From Owenia fusiformis (lineage: Eukaryota > Annelida > Polychaeta > Sabellida > Oweniidae): 64,000 nucleotides of DNA. Location: contig CAIIXF020000012.1 in assembly GCA_903813345.2 (NCBI GenBank), positions 31,027,001 through 31,091,000 on the forward strand, given 5' to 3'. The position numbers were made by a program, and so were the translations under genes. The notes under the pieces were generated by a model. The model worked only from the letters and a program-made list of their open reading frames with translations, ran no database searches and had not been told where the DNA came from. Below, one piece after another: positions 49,801 to 61,619 of the stretch (position 1 is the stretch's first letter; each line of letters begins with the position of its first letter).

Positions 49801-51045
49801 ATGATTCGGAATTAGGTGTTATAAGTCCCAGACCACGATAAAAAAAAAAAAAAAATAACAACAAAATGACATAGAAGTGATAAACGTTTTCTCTTGTGCG
49901 TGTCAGCCATGGTCTACCAAATTAATTTTTCAGTTTCCATTTTAATTTCCTGACAAATAGAGCGATTATCCCAGCATTTTTTCTATGATCTATGTGTCGC
50001 CATAGCAACTTCTGTTTTAGAGAACAATAGAAAAGATTACTTTACCATAATTCAAATCATCCCACGTTGTAGACATATTTAGAATTAAAAATATGAAAAG
50101 AATGACAAAACCTCTTAAAACACATTTCTTAGGAAACAAATAGTGTGGTATTCTTGTTACTATGGCAACAGAGTTTTTTCTTTTTGTCATACAGATTACC
50201 TATTATACCAGGACCAAATCCTGAAAATTGAAAATTTGAATTCAGTATCTTCATTAGTATCTTAGATATATAGGTTTCTTATAGTACCCCCTGCAGATTT
50301 CATCGGAGTATAAGGAAAATGCTCTGAAAAGGGATGCCCAAGGATGCCATTTAACAGTTCTGGTATTTTTGAGGTCCCAACCCTCTATTCATGGGAATAG
50401 TTAACCATTGTAAAGCTACTCATGGTTAACTGACAGAACTGATTGTATCTTCAACTAAGAAGTCAATAAAATGTTAAAACCAGAAGAAAACCACACCAAC
50501 CTTCTTTTATTTACCAGGGGTAGGGCACTATAAAGTCATATTAAAATTACAAAATAATACTTCATCACTATAATAGATGTATTACAATATCACACATAGC
50601 TTGGGAATGTTGTTAGAATACTACTTTGAGCTGTTAAAGTTATCACATTTTGGTTGAAGCTACAAATATAAAATAAGCAAGAAAAAAATGACAAAAATTG
50701 CATATTTTTTTCTAATTAATTGTATTTTTCCGAAACCAACAAAGATATCAACCTATAACTTTAGGATAGTATTCATCTCTGTACTACCAATGTATGCTGT
50801 AGAACTCAGAACAATAATTTAAATATCCTTTGAGTTATGAACTAATATTATAGTACCCCCTAAGATAATTTCCTAGGGGGGTAAAAACGCTAAAATGCAG
50901 TGTCGTGACCACCCCGTTGAGCTGTCATCTTTTAATATCTTTATCAGCATGAAAAACTGATCCAGAAAAGATAGGTCTGTTGCTTTTTCTAAAAAATGCC
51001 TCAAAAACTCTTTCCCTTGAGATATTCTGAAATTGGAACCTGTCT
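46864..51045. mobile_element. DNA element of about 4.2 kb with TIRs of about 0.5 kb
   Basis: The left TIR (46864-47400) and right TIR (50512-51045) are inverted copies: ATAGACAGGTTCCAAT, CAGCTCAACGGGGTGGTCAC, CTATAACTTTAGGATAGTA and GTGCCCTACCCCTGG pair across about 3.1 kb. The interior has no long ORF. A minus-strand piece at 47655..47882 reads EWVQCCNCRYIPGG, weakly like a CW or PHD zinc-finger phrase, with NEDSAIWSDDEN in the adjacent frame. At 49010-49170, sequence similar to the core of the 9.6-10.4 kb foldback occurs. It is non-autonomous or decayed. Confidence 0.85.
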
Positions 51046-51067
51046 ATGATTTAAGTATATTCTCTTT

Positions 51068-51640
51068 CCAGTTTGTAAAAACTAATATTTTCATCTGCGG
51101 GCAGATATAGCTTTACGTTCCGCTCCGAGCGGGTAGATATAGTATATTTATCCCATGCTTGGACGTGTTACAGGTATATAAAGCCGGTTTGTAAAAACTT
51201 ATATTTTCATCAGCGGGCAGATATAGCTTTACGTCCCGCTCCGAGCGGGCAGATATAGTTTATCTCAAATAATCTCACATTTATTTTCTCGAATTTTTGA
51301 TTAATTAAGTGGATACTCCTTCCCTTTTTAAACCATCAAACAGATCCCAATTGTTTGTGTTTTATCCACTGTCGTTTACAGTCATTACGCGAACGTTACA
51401 AATTATAAACAAATATGTGAGCGGCGATTATGACTTAGCGGGCAGATAAACTATATCTGCCCGCTCGGAGCGGGACGTAAAGCTATATCTGCCCGCTGAT
51501 GAAAATATAAGTTTTTACAAACTGGCTTTATGTACCTGTAACACGTCCAAGTATGGGATAAATATACTATATCTGCCCGCTCGGAGCGGAACGTAAATCT
51601 ATATCTGCCCGCAGATGAAAATATGTTTTTACAAACTGGA
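51068..51640. mobile_element. Palindromic element with GCTCCGAGCGG words
   Basis: Two pairs of GCGGGCAGATATAG ... CCGCTCCGAGCGGG units on the left (51100, 51215) are mirrored on the right (51440, 51565). TTTGTAAAAACT / AGTTTTTACAAA mark the units. The centre (about 51270-51435) is unique. Confidence 0.85.
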
Positions 51641-51903
51641 CTTATGTACCCGTAACACGTCCAAGTATAGGATAAAAGGTTGTACGACCTTTTGACATTT
51701 TGACTTCTTGTAGTTTCCATTTTTAGCCAATTTTTTTCTAAAAAATTCAAGGTATGTCTTCCTCGGACCAGTATTTAGATATGTTCGCAAGAGTTATATG
51801 CTTCGCAGGCGAAATCCTTTATGCAGGACACCCTAATAGAATAAAAAATACACAGAAATTCCATCCAGCTCACAAAGTCATTTTTCCTTAACGGAGCCTC
51901 TGT

Positions 51904-53485
51904 TATGCGGTAAACACGATACAAAAATATGTCATATTCCGCAACGAATATGGCATATTCACTTGCGGTGTATGACAGATTCACCTGCGGTATATGGCAT
52001 ACACACTAACCAATGAGAACGTGATGCGGAAGTACGCAATTGTCAATTGCATCTATTGAACGAACAAGTAAAACGTTATAGATTATTATAATGATTATTG
52101 AATCAACAGTACTGTGTCTCGAATATATTAACTTAGCAGAAGTATCAGTCACCAATCTTGCGTAATATACTTACTCAATTAATCCAGGATTCATATACTA
52201 GTACTCAACGCACTAAATATATTGGTAATCCAGCGTATAGTTTTACATTTAGAGTCGATTCTCGCAACCAATCAAACCAACGCTTTCTGTATCACGTTTT
52301 CACCTGCGGTATATGGCATATTCACCTGCGGTATATGGCATATTCCGCAAGTGAGTATGACATATTCCGCAGGTGAGTATCGGGTATTCACTGAAATCAA
52401 TGTATCGCATATTCACTGCGGAATATCACATACTTACTTGCGGAATATGCCATATACCGCAGGTGAGTATGGCATATTCACCCGTATCACAAATACCGCG
52501 CAACCATAAAGGTATGCCATATACCGCGTAACAACCATGATCGGACATGCCGGTGTAAAAGAAACGATGGTCCCCCAGGGATTATGGTCCCCTTTCTTAA
52601 CGGCCCTTACTGGCCCTGATCGCGAATAAGATAATGAGGGAAAGAGTTGTATTTAGGTCACCATATAAATCAATGGAGAGTAGGACCATAATTTGAGAGG
52701 ACCTCCTACCCTTTTACACCGGATGCAATGCGAAAAACGTCCGTAGCCGTTCACAAAAACAAATTATTTGTGTACTACATACAGTAGACGTATCTTGCTC
52801 AAATATAGCTTTACATAAGTGGGACCTCGGGGTGAGGAATGCACAGGGAATGTACTGTTACGCGGTATATGTCATACATTCATGGTTGCGCGGTATTTGT
52901 GATACGGGTGAATATGCCATACTCACCTGCGGTATATGGCATATTCCGCAGGTGAGTATGCGATATTCCGCAGTGAATATGCGATACATTGATTTTAGTG
53001 AATACCCGATACTCACCTGAGGAATATGTCATACTCACTTGCAGAATATGCCATATACCGCAGGTGAATATGACATATACCGCAGGTGAAAACGTGATAC
53101 AGAAAGCCTTGATTTGATTGGTTGCGAGAGTCGACTCTAGATGTAAAACTACGCTGGATTACTAATATAGTTAGTGCGTTGAGTACTAATATATGAATCC
53201 TGGATTGATTGAGTAAGTTTATTACGTGAGGTTGGTGACTGATACTTCTGCTAAGTTAATATATTCGAGACACAGTACTGTTGATTCAGTAATCATTATA
53301 ATAATTTATAAAGTTTCACTTGTTCGTTCAATCGATGTAATTTACAGTTGCGTACTTCCGTATCACGTTCTCATTGGTTAGTGCGTATGCCATATACCGC
53401 AGGTGAATCTGTCATACACCGCAAGTGAATATGCCATATTCGTTGCGGAATATGACATATTTTTGTATCGTGTTTACCGCGTAAC
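51904..53485. mobile_element. Foldback element with arms of about 600 bp built partly from ACCTGCGGTATATGGCATAT words
   Basis: Left arm 51904-52508 and right arm 52860-53485 are inverted copies (GCGGTAAACACGATACAAAA, GAGAACGTGATGCGGAAGTA, ATATATTAACTTAGCAG). Each arm contains two clusters of a roughly 22-bp word, (A/T)CACCTGCGGTATATGGCAT, in alternating orientation. The centre is about 350 bp. No coding content; short frames inside are artefacts. Confidence 0.9.
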
Positions 53486-54215
53486 ACTTAATCAAGGATT
53501 AAAACGCCTTGTTAAGCTTTGTTACGCTTGACAAGCTTCCTCACGCTTTCTCACGCTCTTTCACGCGGTGCGACAAACATCATGTCTTCTTCAGATAGGT
53601 CATGATCTGATCCATCTCGAAATTCTGGATCTTAGCTTGTTGTTCTGCCATCGTCTTCTCGAGTCACAGATGCAATGGTTTTATGGATCTACTGCATCTT
53701 TATACAGCCATTTGATCAAAAGCGTCATGATAAAGGCGATCTCGAATATGCACAACAGAGCTTGGCAATCGTATCAGAGCCTGATTAAAGCGTCATAATC
53801 GCATCAAAGCGTAATAATGCTTACCAAAGCTTATCAAAGCGTGATTTTAAGCGTAACAAAGCCTGGTCGAAGCGGGATCATAGCGTGAGGAACCGTTACA
53901 AGTCGGGAAATCAGAGCGTATCAGAGCTTATCAGAGCGTAACATTACTTAGGAGATCGTGATTTTTTGGGAAAAGTAAACATAAATGACAGCGCTTTGCT
54001 CGCCGATTTAAAAGCGTGGCATTTGCCGTTGGTGTGAAAGTAGCTTTAAAAATGTTTGGCGCTCTTGCCGAATATCCCGCTTTACTCCGAGCTTTTCTAC
54101 GACCTATTACGACCCCGACGCTTTAATCAAGCTTTGTTACGCTTTGGTGCCGCTTTACAAGCCGCTTTAAAGCGCCATCAAAGCGCCGTTGGTGTAAACG
54201 TAGCTTTAAGGAATA
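53486..54215. repeat. Degenerate short repeat, AAGCGTAACAAAGC words
   Basis: Dense AAGCGT/ACGCTT words spaced about 12-20 bp, mostly ACGCTTTNNNACGC at 53490-53570 and 54110-54200 and AAAGCGTNATNA at 53760-53960, so the outer blocks and the middle block are in opposite orientation. A 23-codon minus-strand frame at about 53610 starting MAEQQAKIQNFE is probably chance. Confidence 0.6.
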
Positions 54216-54940
54216 AATAATAATAGGCGATTCAATATGGTGAAATTCAGCACGAGTTGGACAGAATGACGTACAAAGCACGAATAGAAGATAAATGCAT
54301 TTGTACTGACATTTTGTCCAACGAGTGTTAATAATTTTATCTATAAGAGACCATCCTTGTGAGGCTTTTACTACTTTACAGATACGAGTACTAAATGGTT
54401 TCTTTTTTTCGCTAAGAATGTGACAGTTTACCTGGAATTTTTCAATAAAAATAACAATAACACTTACACGAAAACGTGATCCTTTTTGCAAACATGTGAC
54501 CGAGCTCGAGGTTTGCTATTTTTGTGCAAATTACCAAGTGTTTTAGTCCATACGTGCACTTGTTCCGAATATTTTATTGGTTATATTTCTAGTCCATATT
54601 TGGTCTGATGAATATTTACTATTTTACTAATCTTACTAACCTTTTACCTGTACTTCATGTTTTTTAGTGTGTCCGATGCATTCGCTTGACCTTTCATGGC
54701 GATTTATCATGAAATATGTCAGCGAATATCTTTCTTACAATCGTCCTTGAGAATTCTACTTTAAACTTCATTTCAAAAATAACAACTTTAAATTTAATGG
54801 CAAAATACATACTTAATAACTCAAGTTGAAGTGGTTTTAAACATACGTGTACAAGGTGGAGAGATAACGCCACACGTAGCTGGTCAAAACGAAGCTACAA
54901 CGCGTAACACACGAACATTGAGGAGCGCTGATTCGGGGTA
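54215..54940. other. No gene seen
   Basis: AT-rich sequence; the long minus-strand frame here has no recognisable domain. Confidence 0.4.
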
Positions 54941-54943
54941 TCA

Positions 54944-57445
54944 TACTCCAAAACGTACCATTTCTTTTATTTCTTTTTGTTGGTTCATTATAGTGACACG
55001 ATATTAACATTTGTTTTCAGCAAAACTCTGAAGGTATTAATGAGATCTTGATGTATTGCTTTTTTTAATTATTTTCATAAAAAATAATGTTTACATTTTT
55101 TTGTCCGCTGTGACTGTGAACTACGTTATGAATTTAAGATTCAAATTATGTCTTTTAAAAGTACCCTTAAAGGAGAAAACATCTCGAATCACTTTCCAAA
55201 TATGTGACAAGTAGTCTGGGAGATCTGGGGTAATGTAAATCTGAGATATAAAAACGACCACTCATTTTCGGAGGTTTGTACTGAAATCAACATGGTGTAA
55301 ACTCATCATAATATTTCTAATACGTTTTCGCCAAGACGTCTTGGAATGTCGTAAATAGGGCTAATATGAATTTATTCGAAATAGCGCACAGACATCCTGC
55401 ATTCCGACAGATGTATAACCTTTTACCACATAATATAACTGTTTTAAAGATGATCGCAATACAGATTTAATTTGTAATTATTTGAAAATCATGCCTCATT
55501 GTTTTGCATAGTCTAAAAGAGTAAAAAAAGTCTTGGTAAACATGCTGCACGTAAAACATGTATCAATGGACATTGATTTGACTTCTGTATGAAATTGCCT
55601 CTATGGAGCGAACATCTATTAAATGGAATCACATTTTTGGGGCTCCATATGTGTTCACTGTACACGTGTTTTACTGTTGTCGCATCAGATAACCCTAACT
55701 CTTATTCAAATAAAGAACAATCTTAAAATCCAATTTTGCATTTTCTTATGTCAAGATACACTCCACGTACCTTTCGGAACGACTATAGAGGGTAGAACAA
55801 TCCACAGTTCATACCAATTTACACTCCTCTCCATAAGTTTGGCAACTTTAGCTCCCCCATTGAATCATGTTAAAGCCTCTTTACCTTTGAATTTTTATTT
55901 ACTTAACCTGCGATGAAAAAATTCTTAAACTATTGATGGAAACGTAATTTAACTTTATTTTCAATACCTCCAAATTGTCTCAATTTTTTCCTCAATTACA
56001 ATAGGTCGAAAATTGATGATAAATTTGATGATTTTTTAAAAATCGACATTCTCATGTTAACCAATGGGAAATGGTAGATTTGCCGCAAGTCATTTGACAA
56101 AATATCCATCCATCCGAGTCCATGCAAATATACAATAAAGTTAGGCAGGCAATTGTATTTGCTTTACTTAATGTTACAAAAAAATGATATGTTTCATCAG
56201 GTTCAACAAAATTATAGGGCTTTAAAGTCAAAATTGTTTTTCAAAAAACCTCTCCCATTGAAATAACACAGGAGGCGAAAGATGATTTTCAAAAATGACT
56301 TTGAAGCGCTGTAACTTTAGTATTCATCAAATAAACTAAACACTTAGTGTACAAAAAAGTTAGACAATTCAAATTTCTATATAAAAATATTTTTTTGCCG
56401 AATCTTTTACCGAAAAGATATCCTGATTTCTGATTTGCCCCGAACCCTCCATTTTCCATTCGCTTACATGGGAATGACGATTTTCAAAAATTCATCAAAT
56501 TTATCATCAATTTTCGACCTAGTGTAATTGAAGAAAAAATTGAGAAAATTTGGAGGTATTGGAAATTAAGTCAAGTTACGTTTCCATCAATATCATAAGT
56601 TATTTCATTGTCGGATTAGTAAATAAAAATTCAAACGTAAAGAGGCTTTAACACGTAGTTCAATGGGGGAGCTAAGGTTGCCAAACTTATGGAGGGGAGT
56701 GTATGTTTACCTTCATCTTCATCAAATAATTTTACTTCAAATAATCAAGTTACCGTAAAAAATGACCATGTCAGGTGATGGATCCACAGTAAGCACTGCG
56801 AAATCCCCTATACTGAAATGAAGTAGAATATGCTTTTAATGAGTTACCATGCATAAATTGGTATTACAAAATGAGAAAAAACTTAAAGAGTGGTCGTATA
56901 TACCTCTCAGAATTTGAATTGTTTACTTTTTTTACGTTTCATTTTTCAGAATACTTTACGAAAGAGATTTGACACGTTCGCTCCTCTAAAGTGTAGTTAT
57001 AATAGATATATTATAAATCGTTAATTCTTAACGTATTTCAGATTTGAAACTGCTCTGTCACAGCGGACAAAAAATTTAAACATTATTTTTTATAAAAAAA
57101 AATTAAAAATACCCAATACATCAACATCTCATTAATACCTTCAGAGTTATGCTGAAAACATATGTAAATAATATCGTGTCACTATATTGTACCATTAAAA
57201 AGAAATAAAAGAAATGGTACATTTTGGAGTATGATACTCCGGCCCCGTTTTCAATAGCTTTTACTCTTAGCGTTGTTGGACTTCAAACAAGTTAAAGTTA
57301 CTCGCAAATGATATATCCATTGCATGGAGGAGGTAATTTTCTTTCATATAGCGAAACATGAGTAAAAAATAAATCGTGTGAATTTCCTAGTGTTTCCATG
57401 CAAAATAGCACGCTCCGTCACAGCGGACAAATTTTTCGATACCAG
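54944..57445. mobile_element. CCGCTGTGAC-family MITE, split by inserted sequence
   Basis: Left arm 54944-55115 (GTATCATACTCCAAAACGTA ... TTGTCCGCTGTGAC) and right arm 57056-57250 (CACAGCGGACAAA ... GGAGTATGATACTCC) are inverted copies of the arms at 32319-32972. The right arm extends to about 57445 (CCGTCACAGCGGACAAATTT). The 1.94 kb between the arms contains another foldback element. Confidence 0.78.
55821..56702. mobile_element. Foldback MITE ACACTCCTCTCCATAAGTTT
   Basis: 882 bp. ACACTCCTCTCCATAAGTTT at the left mirrors AACTTATGGAGGGGAGTGT at the right; arms of about 250 bp pair throughout (CCTCTTTACCTTTGAATTTT / AAAATTCAAACGTAAAGAGG). It sits inside the split CCGCTGTGAC MITE. Confidence 0.9.
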
Positions 57446-58185
57446 CCTGTGCATATAGATTGAAAATGTACAATACAAATTAAGGTTGAAACTTTTGTTT
57501 GTTTTTCTCGCAAGCCGCTTACAAAATTGAACTCGCCGGAAACGCGGCACAGTCATTTTCAGCAATATGGCAACGCGTCCACCGCATAGATTAGATTGTA
57601 TGGCAACGCGACCCAGGCACCAACTTTCTAAATAATCAAAAAGCAGCTATGTTTTATGCTTTTCTACCAAGGATTTTGATTAAGTCAGTCATCTAACGCA
57701 TTTTTCAGAAAGAGAAGATCAAGCAATGACAATCTGTCCATGTGCCGAACGAAACGAAGAAGAATGGGGGCCACGTCTACAATCAGTATAAATGTATAGG
57801 GAAATAAACAAATAACCGATAGGAAATCTATATCACCAACTAGGGGGAGCAGGCAAACAACCCAATTTTCTGAAGTACGTTCGGCACCATGAAATTATCG
57901 TACTTGATAAAACATCAGCTTCATTGCTGTGATTGCGTTTCCAGTTTTGTCAAATATGTATGATGTCTGAACCCACGTTGCCATAGTGTCTGGACTACGT
58001 TTCCAAAATATTCCTGGTTTTCGACCCAGAATCGGTTAACAGAAGGCAAACAGTGACCACACTTTGAAGAAGTATAGACTGCCGTGGTGTATACGTGATT
58101 TTATAGATATGTGTCCAAGAACAAAAGTCAAAACACAGAATTGAAGCTAGAAAAATGTCCTGATTGTCAAAGGACGAATGGCTAT
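57446..58185. other. No gene seen
   Basis: AT-rich sequence with somewhat more CpG words; no coding signal recognised. Confidence 0.4.
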
Positions 58186-58189
58186 AGAG

Positions 58190-59175
58190 GCTTACGGACA
58201 ACTCATCCCCTAGTCAACTCATCCCTGGATAACCCATCCCCTAGACAACTCATCCCCTGGACATCTCAACCCCTGGACAACTCATTCCCTGGACATCTCA
58301 TCCCCTAGACAACTCATTCCCTGGACAACTCATCCCCTAGACATGCTAGACAACTCATCCCCTGGACAATTCATCCTTTATCACATGAAGCCAAATTGAA
58401 AAATGTTTCTGGAAAAGAAATATTTAATAAATACACCTTGGATCATTCTAAATATTATTTTTCACTTTTTTGACACAAATAAAACAGTCAAACGGTGTCA
58501 TTAAAACTTTCATCTCTTTGTCCTTATATTACATGACTTAATATTTCATGACAAAAAATAAAGTTTTCTTTTTGCATAATTTTGAAAAATGATTCTCAGT
58601 TACTTTATCTGTGAATACTGTGAAAAATAATCTTTGAATCAAAGAATATTTGACCAATTAACAGCAAACATTTTATGAAATCAAAGGAGCTTCTTCAATT
58701 AATGTTTAGATAATATTGAAATTGTATCTTAAAAGAAGGTAAATATTTACAAAACAAAATTTACAGATTGGTTTATTATCTCCTTGATACAATATCATAG
58801 TTTTTTAATGATTTTTCCAGATTTCCCCTCTAGAATGTCTTTGTTCACTTGTACTCCATTCGATTATGCTTTTTACTGAATCGTTTCAGTAACAAAATGT
58901 CCTCGAAGGTGCAATTTTTCTTTTTTAGATCTTCATTTACATAACAATAGTGAGGTATTAAAGCGACGATTCTGTTATGTTCATGTAATATGTTTTTGAA
59001 ACTTAAAACTGATCAAAACATTTAAAAATCATTTAAATGATATATGAATTGATAATATAACATTAAATTAGTCAAACATGCCAAAGGATGAGTCGTCCAG
59101 GAGATGAGTTGTCCAGGGGATGAGTTGTCAAGGGGATGAGTTGTCCAGGGGATGAGTTGTCTAGGGGATGAGTTG
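58190..59175. mobile_element. Element bounded by inverted minisatellite arrays
   Basis: At 58190-58375 there are about 11 units of a 16-17 bp repeat, CAACTCATCCCCTGGA. At 59080-59175 about 6 units of its complement, GGGGATGAGTTGTCCA, close the element. The interior 58375-58960 is colinear with 40830-41420. Confidence 0.85.
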
Positions 59176-59480
59176 TCCAGAGACTATTTTTGAGACCGTT
59201 TTTTGAACCTGAGAAGGTCATTGAAGGTGAAATCTCAAATCTAAAGTCAGATTTGAACTTCTGAGAACATGTAGATGATTTTAAAAAAATTGTCATCTTG
59301 AAGCAAGATGAAAAATACCTTTTTGACCTTGAGAATGTCATCGAAGGTCAAATCTTTTTAGACCTTGAGAATGTCATTGAAGGTCAAATCTATAGTCAGA
59401 TTTGAACTGTTGAGAACGTGTAGATGATTTTGAAAAAACAATTGGTCAATTTGAAGCAAGTTGAAAAATTTTTTGTCAAT
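59175..59480. repeat. Short tandem phrases (GAAGGTCAAATCT, CAGATTTGAAC)
   Basis: Three degenerate units of about 110 bp with TTTTTGACCTTGAGAATGTC, GAAGGTCAAATC and GTAGATGATTTTRAAAAAA. A related piece lies at 18385-18480. Confidence 0.65.
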
Positions 59481-61480
59481 GAATAATATTTTTTTTATAT
59501 TATCACAGTTCATTGGCTGATCCTACCAAAGTTCAAATTAAAAAAATCCAGCTCAACTTTATTGTGCAGAAGAAATATAACTCACAATCAATAGGTCTGC
59601 CCAAAGCAAAGGGTACTATATGAGTGAGCTGCAATCACTCAGTGCCCCCTATATGGAGACAGAGGGTCACATCTGAATCGTAGTGGACTCTTTTGAGGGC
59701 ATTTTGACTGAAGACGATGTACGTCAACTCACTTTAGTGTATATCAAGCCAACCAATCTAAACGATACACAGACAACCACCTTCAAGTAGATGGGAAATA
59801 TACCATCATTGTTAAGAAAGAAACATATGGCCTCATTTGTGTAAAAATCCAGTAAAAGGTTAGTGTCCTCAAAATCTCACTATAAATGGGTGGAGTACAA
59901 CTCAGATCCAGATGTATGTAATAGTACAGTAGTATTGATGCAATCACTGGATGGTGTTGTTCATGCCCAGTTGGGAGTAGGGCTGTAGTTTCATGTGCAC
60001 ACGGTATAAAAGCAAAATGAAATGCACAAAGTTTGATGTGAAATAATAAAATCAGTATTTTACTGCCTCTTTAATGCAAACTGTATATGAGCAATTGATC
60101 TCAAGAAAGCAGACCAATATATAATCGATTGATATGCATTTTTGACTTGTTAATTACTTCATGTGCTTTTTGATAGTGCCCTTTGTTCTCTCTCATTGTG
60201 ATGTAAATTAATATTCTTTTCTGACACATTTTTTGACACATCTCATTGAAGTATAAAGAAGATCACTAGTCAACATTTTTTTTGCATTTTAACATCTTAT
60301 ATTTTATGTGTTTTTCAATGTTGCCAATTATGCTTTGTCACTATTCACCAAGAAAATTAATTAAAAAAGTTAAAACGACTGTAAATAATGATTATTTTGA
60401 TTACAAATAGAGTGACAATAATGATGTGAAAAAATGATATTTACTTCAAAAGGACTTTTTATACATGTTTAAAATAGAATAACCTATATTTTGAAACATA
60501 AAGGTCAGAATGACCCGATTTTTGGATCTGGTTATCAAACAAAGTCCCTTCTTTGATATCCTGTACAATTTCTTTTAAATACCTTGCTGGGGGCTAATAT
60601 AGAGTCTTAAAGACACTCGTCCTTTCTGCAAGTGACTGTCTTTGTGCACACAAAATATTTTCCCCGATTGAAGCTGCTGCACATAGACATACTCTGTAAA
60701 GTTTGCCATCGACTGGTATATGCTATTATAACTGTAGCAGACACAAACTTGTGTATGTAGCTTATAAATAAACTTACCGCTATTTTAAACTTCCTAAAGT
60801 CGCCATTTTGTGTCTTTACAGCGTTGCAGCCTTGTTTTGGACAGATATGTTTGGCTGTACCGCGTTACCTCTGTCCATGGTGATTTATTTGAAATTATAA
60901 TCAGGTGTTGACTCAATTTATGTTGGCGTAAGTAGTTGTATTTCGCAATATTGCGCCAATCATAATAGCACTGGGATAGTTATTTCCGTTTCGTGACCTT
61001 TGTTTTTGTGTAGGGCGAACTACTCAAAGGACATCGAATGAATTCAAGTCCAAAGTCTAACGTTACTTTCATAAGGTTTCTCGAAACAAAGTAATAAATG
61101 TCGAGTATCTCAAAGTGTCAAGGTTAAGATTTGTCCTAATTTGTCTCAAACTTGCTTGTATTCGCGAATGCAACTAACGCCTATCTAACGGCTATCTGAT
61201 TAACCTACTAGTTTATAGAAAACTCAGCTATACGCGAATGCAAATAGCGGTTACCTGCTAGCGGGTGGATTGCAATTTGAGGGAAAGCTCTTTTAAATTG
61301 AATAGTACCTGCCTTGTGTTCCTGTTAGTTGCCAGCTCTCGCCCCAAACCCAATAACTAGCTAAATAACGAAAGCAGCAAGTAACACCGACTATCGAGGT
61401 GTTCGGAATTGTAAATGGTGGAAAACACCTGGTGCATGCGCATAGACGTAAAACACATTTTAAGTTTGACATTAATATAA
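59480..61480. other. No supported gene
   Basis: On the minus strand at about 60780-60850, AAAATGGCGACTTTAGG followed by a donor-like GGTAAGTTT could be a first exon, but the ATG frame stops after eight codons and no downstream exon was found. Confidence 0.35.
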
Positions 61481-61484
61481 TGTT

Positions 61485-61615
61485 TCTATGTACAAAAATG
61501 AACTGAAAAATATACTTACTTTTAAGGACATTTTTAAGTACAAAAATGAACTGAAAAAGATACTGATTTTTAAGTACATAATTAAGTATAAATAATACTC
61601 TGAAAAATATATTGC
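61485..61615 (+). repeat. Short tandem repeat, about 58-bp unit
   Basis: GTACAAAAATGAACTGAAAA plus TACTTACTTTTAAG-type sequence is repeated two to three times with divergence. Confidence 0.7.
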
Positions 61616-61619
61616 TTTA

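Noticed and set aside
52158-53020. Several short plus-strand ORFs
   Set aside because: They lie within the foldback arms and read through the 22-bp repeated words.
54123-54491. 122-codon minus-strand ORF
   Set aside because: No domain recognised; part covers the AAGCGT repeat block.
58190-58375. CRISPR-like regular direct repeats
   Set aside because: The units abut without unique spacers, and the sequence is eukaryotic; it is a minisatellite.
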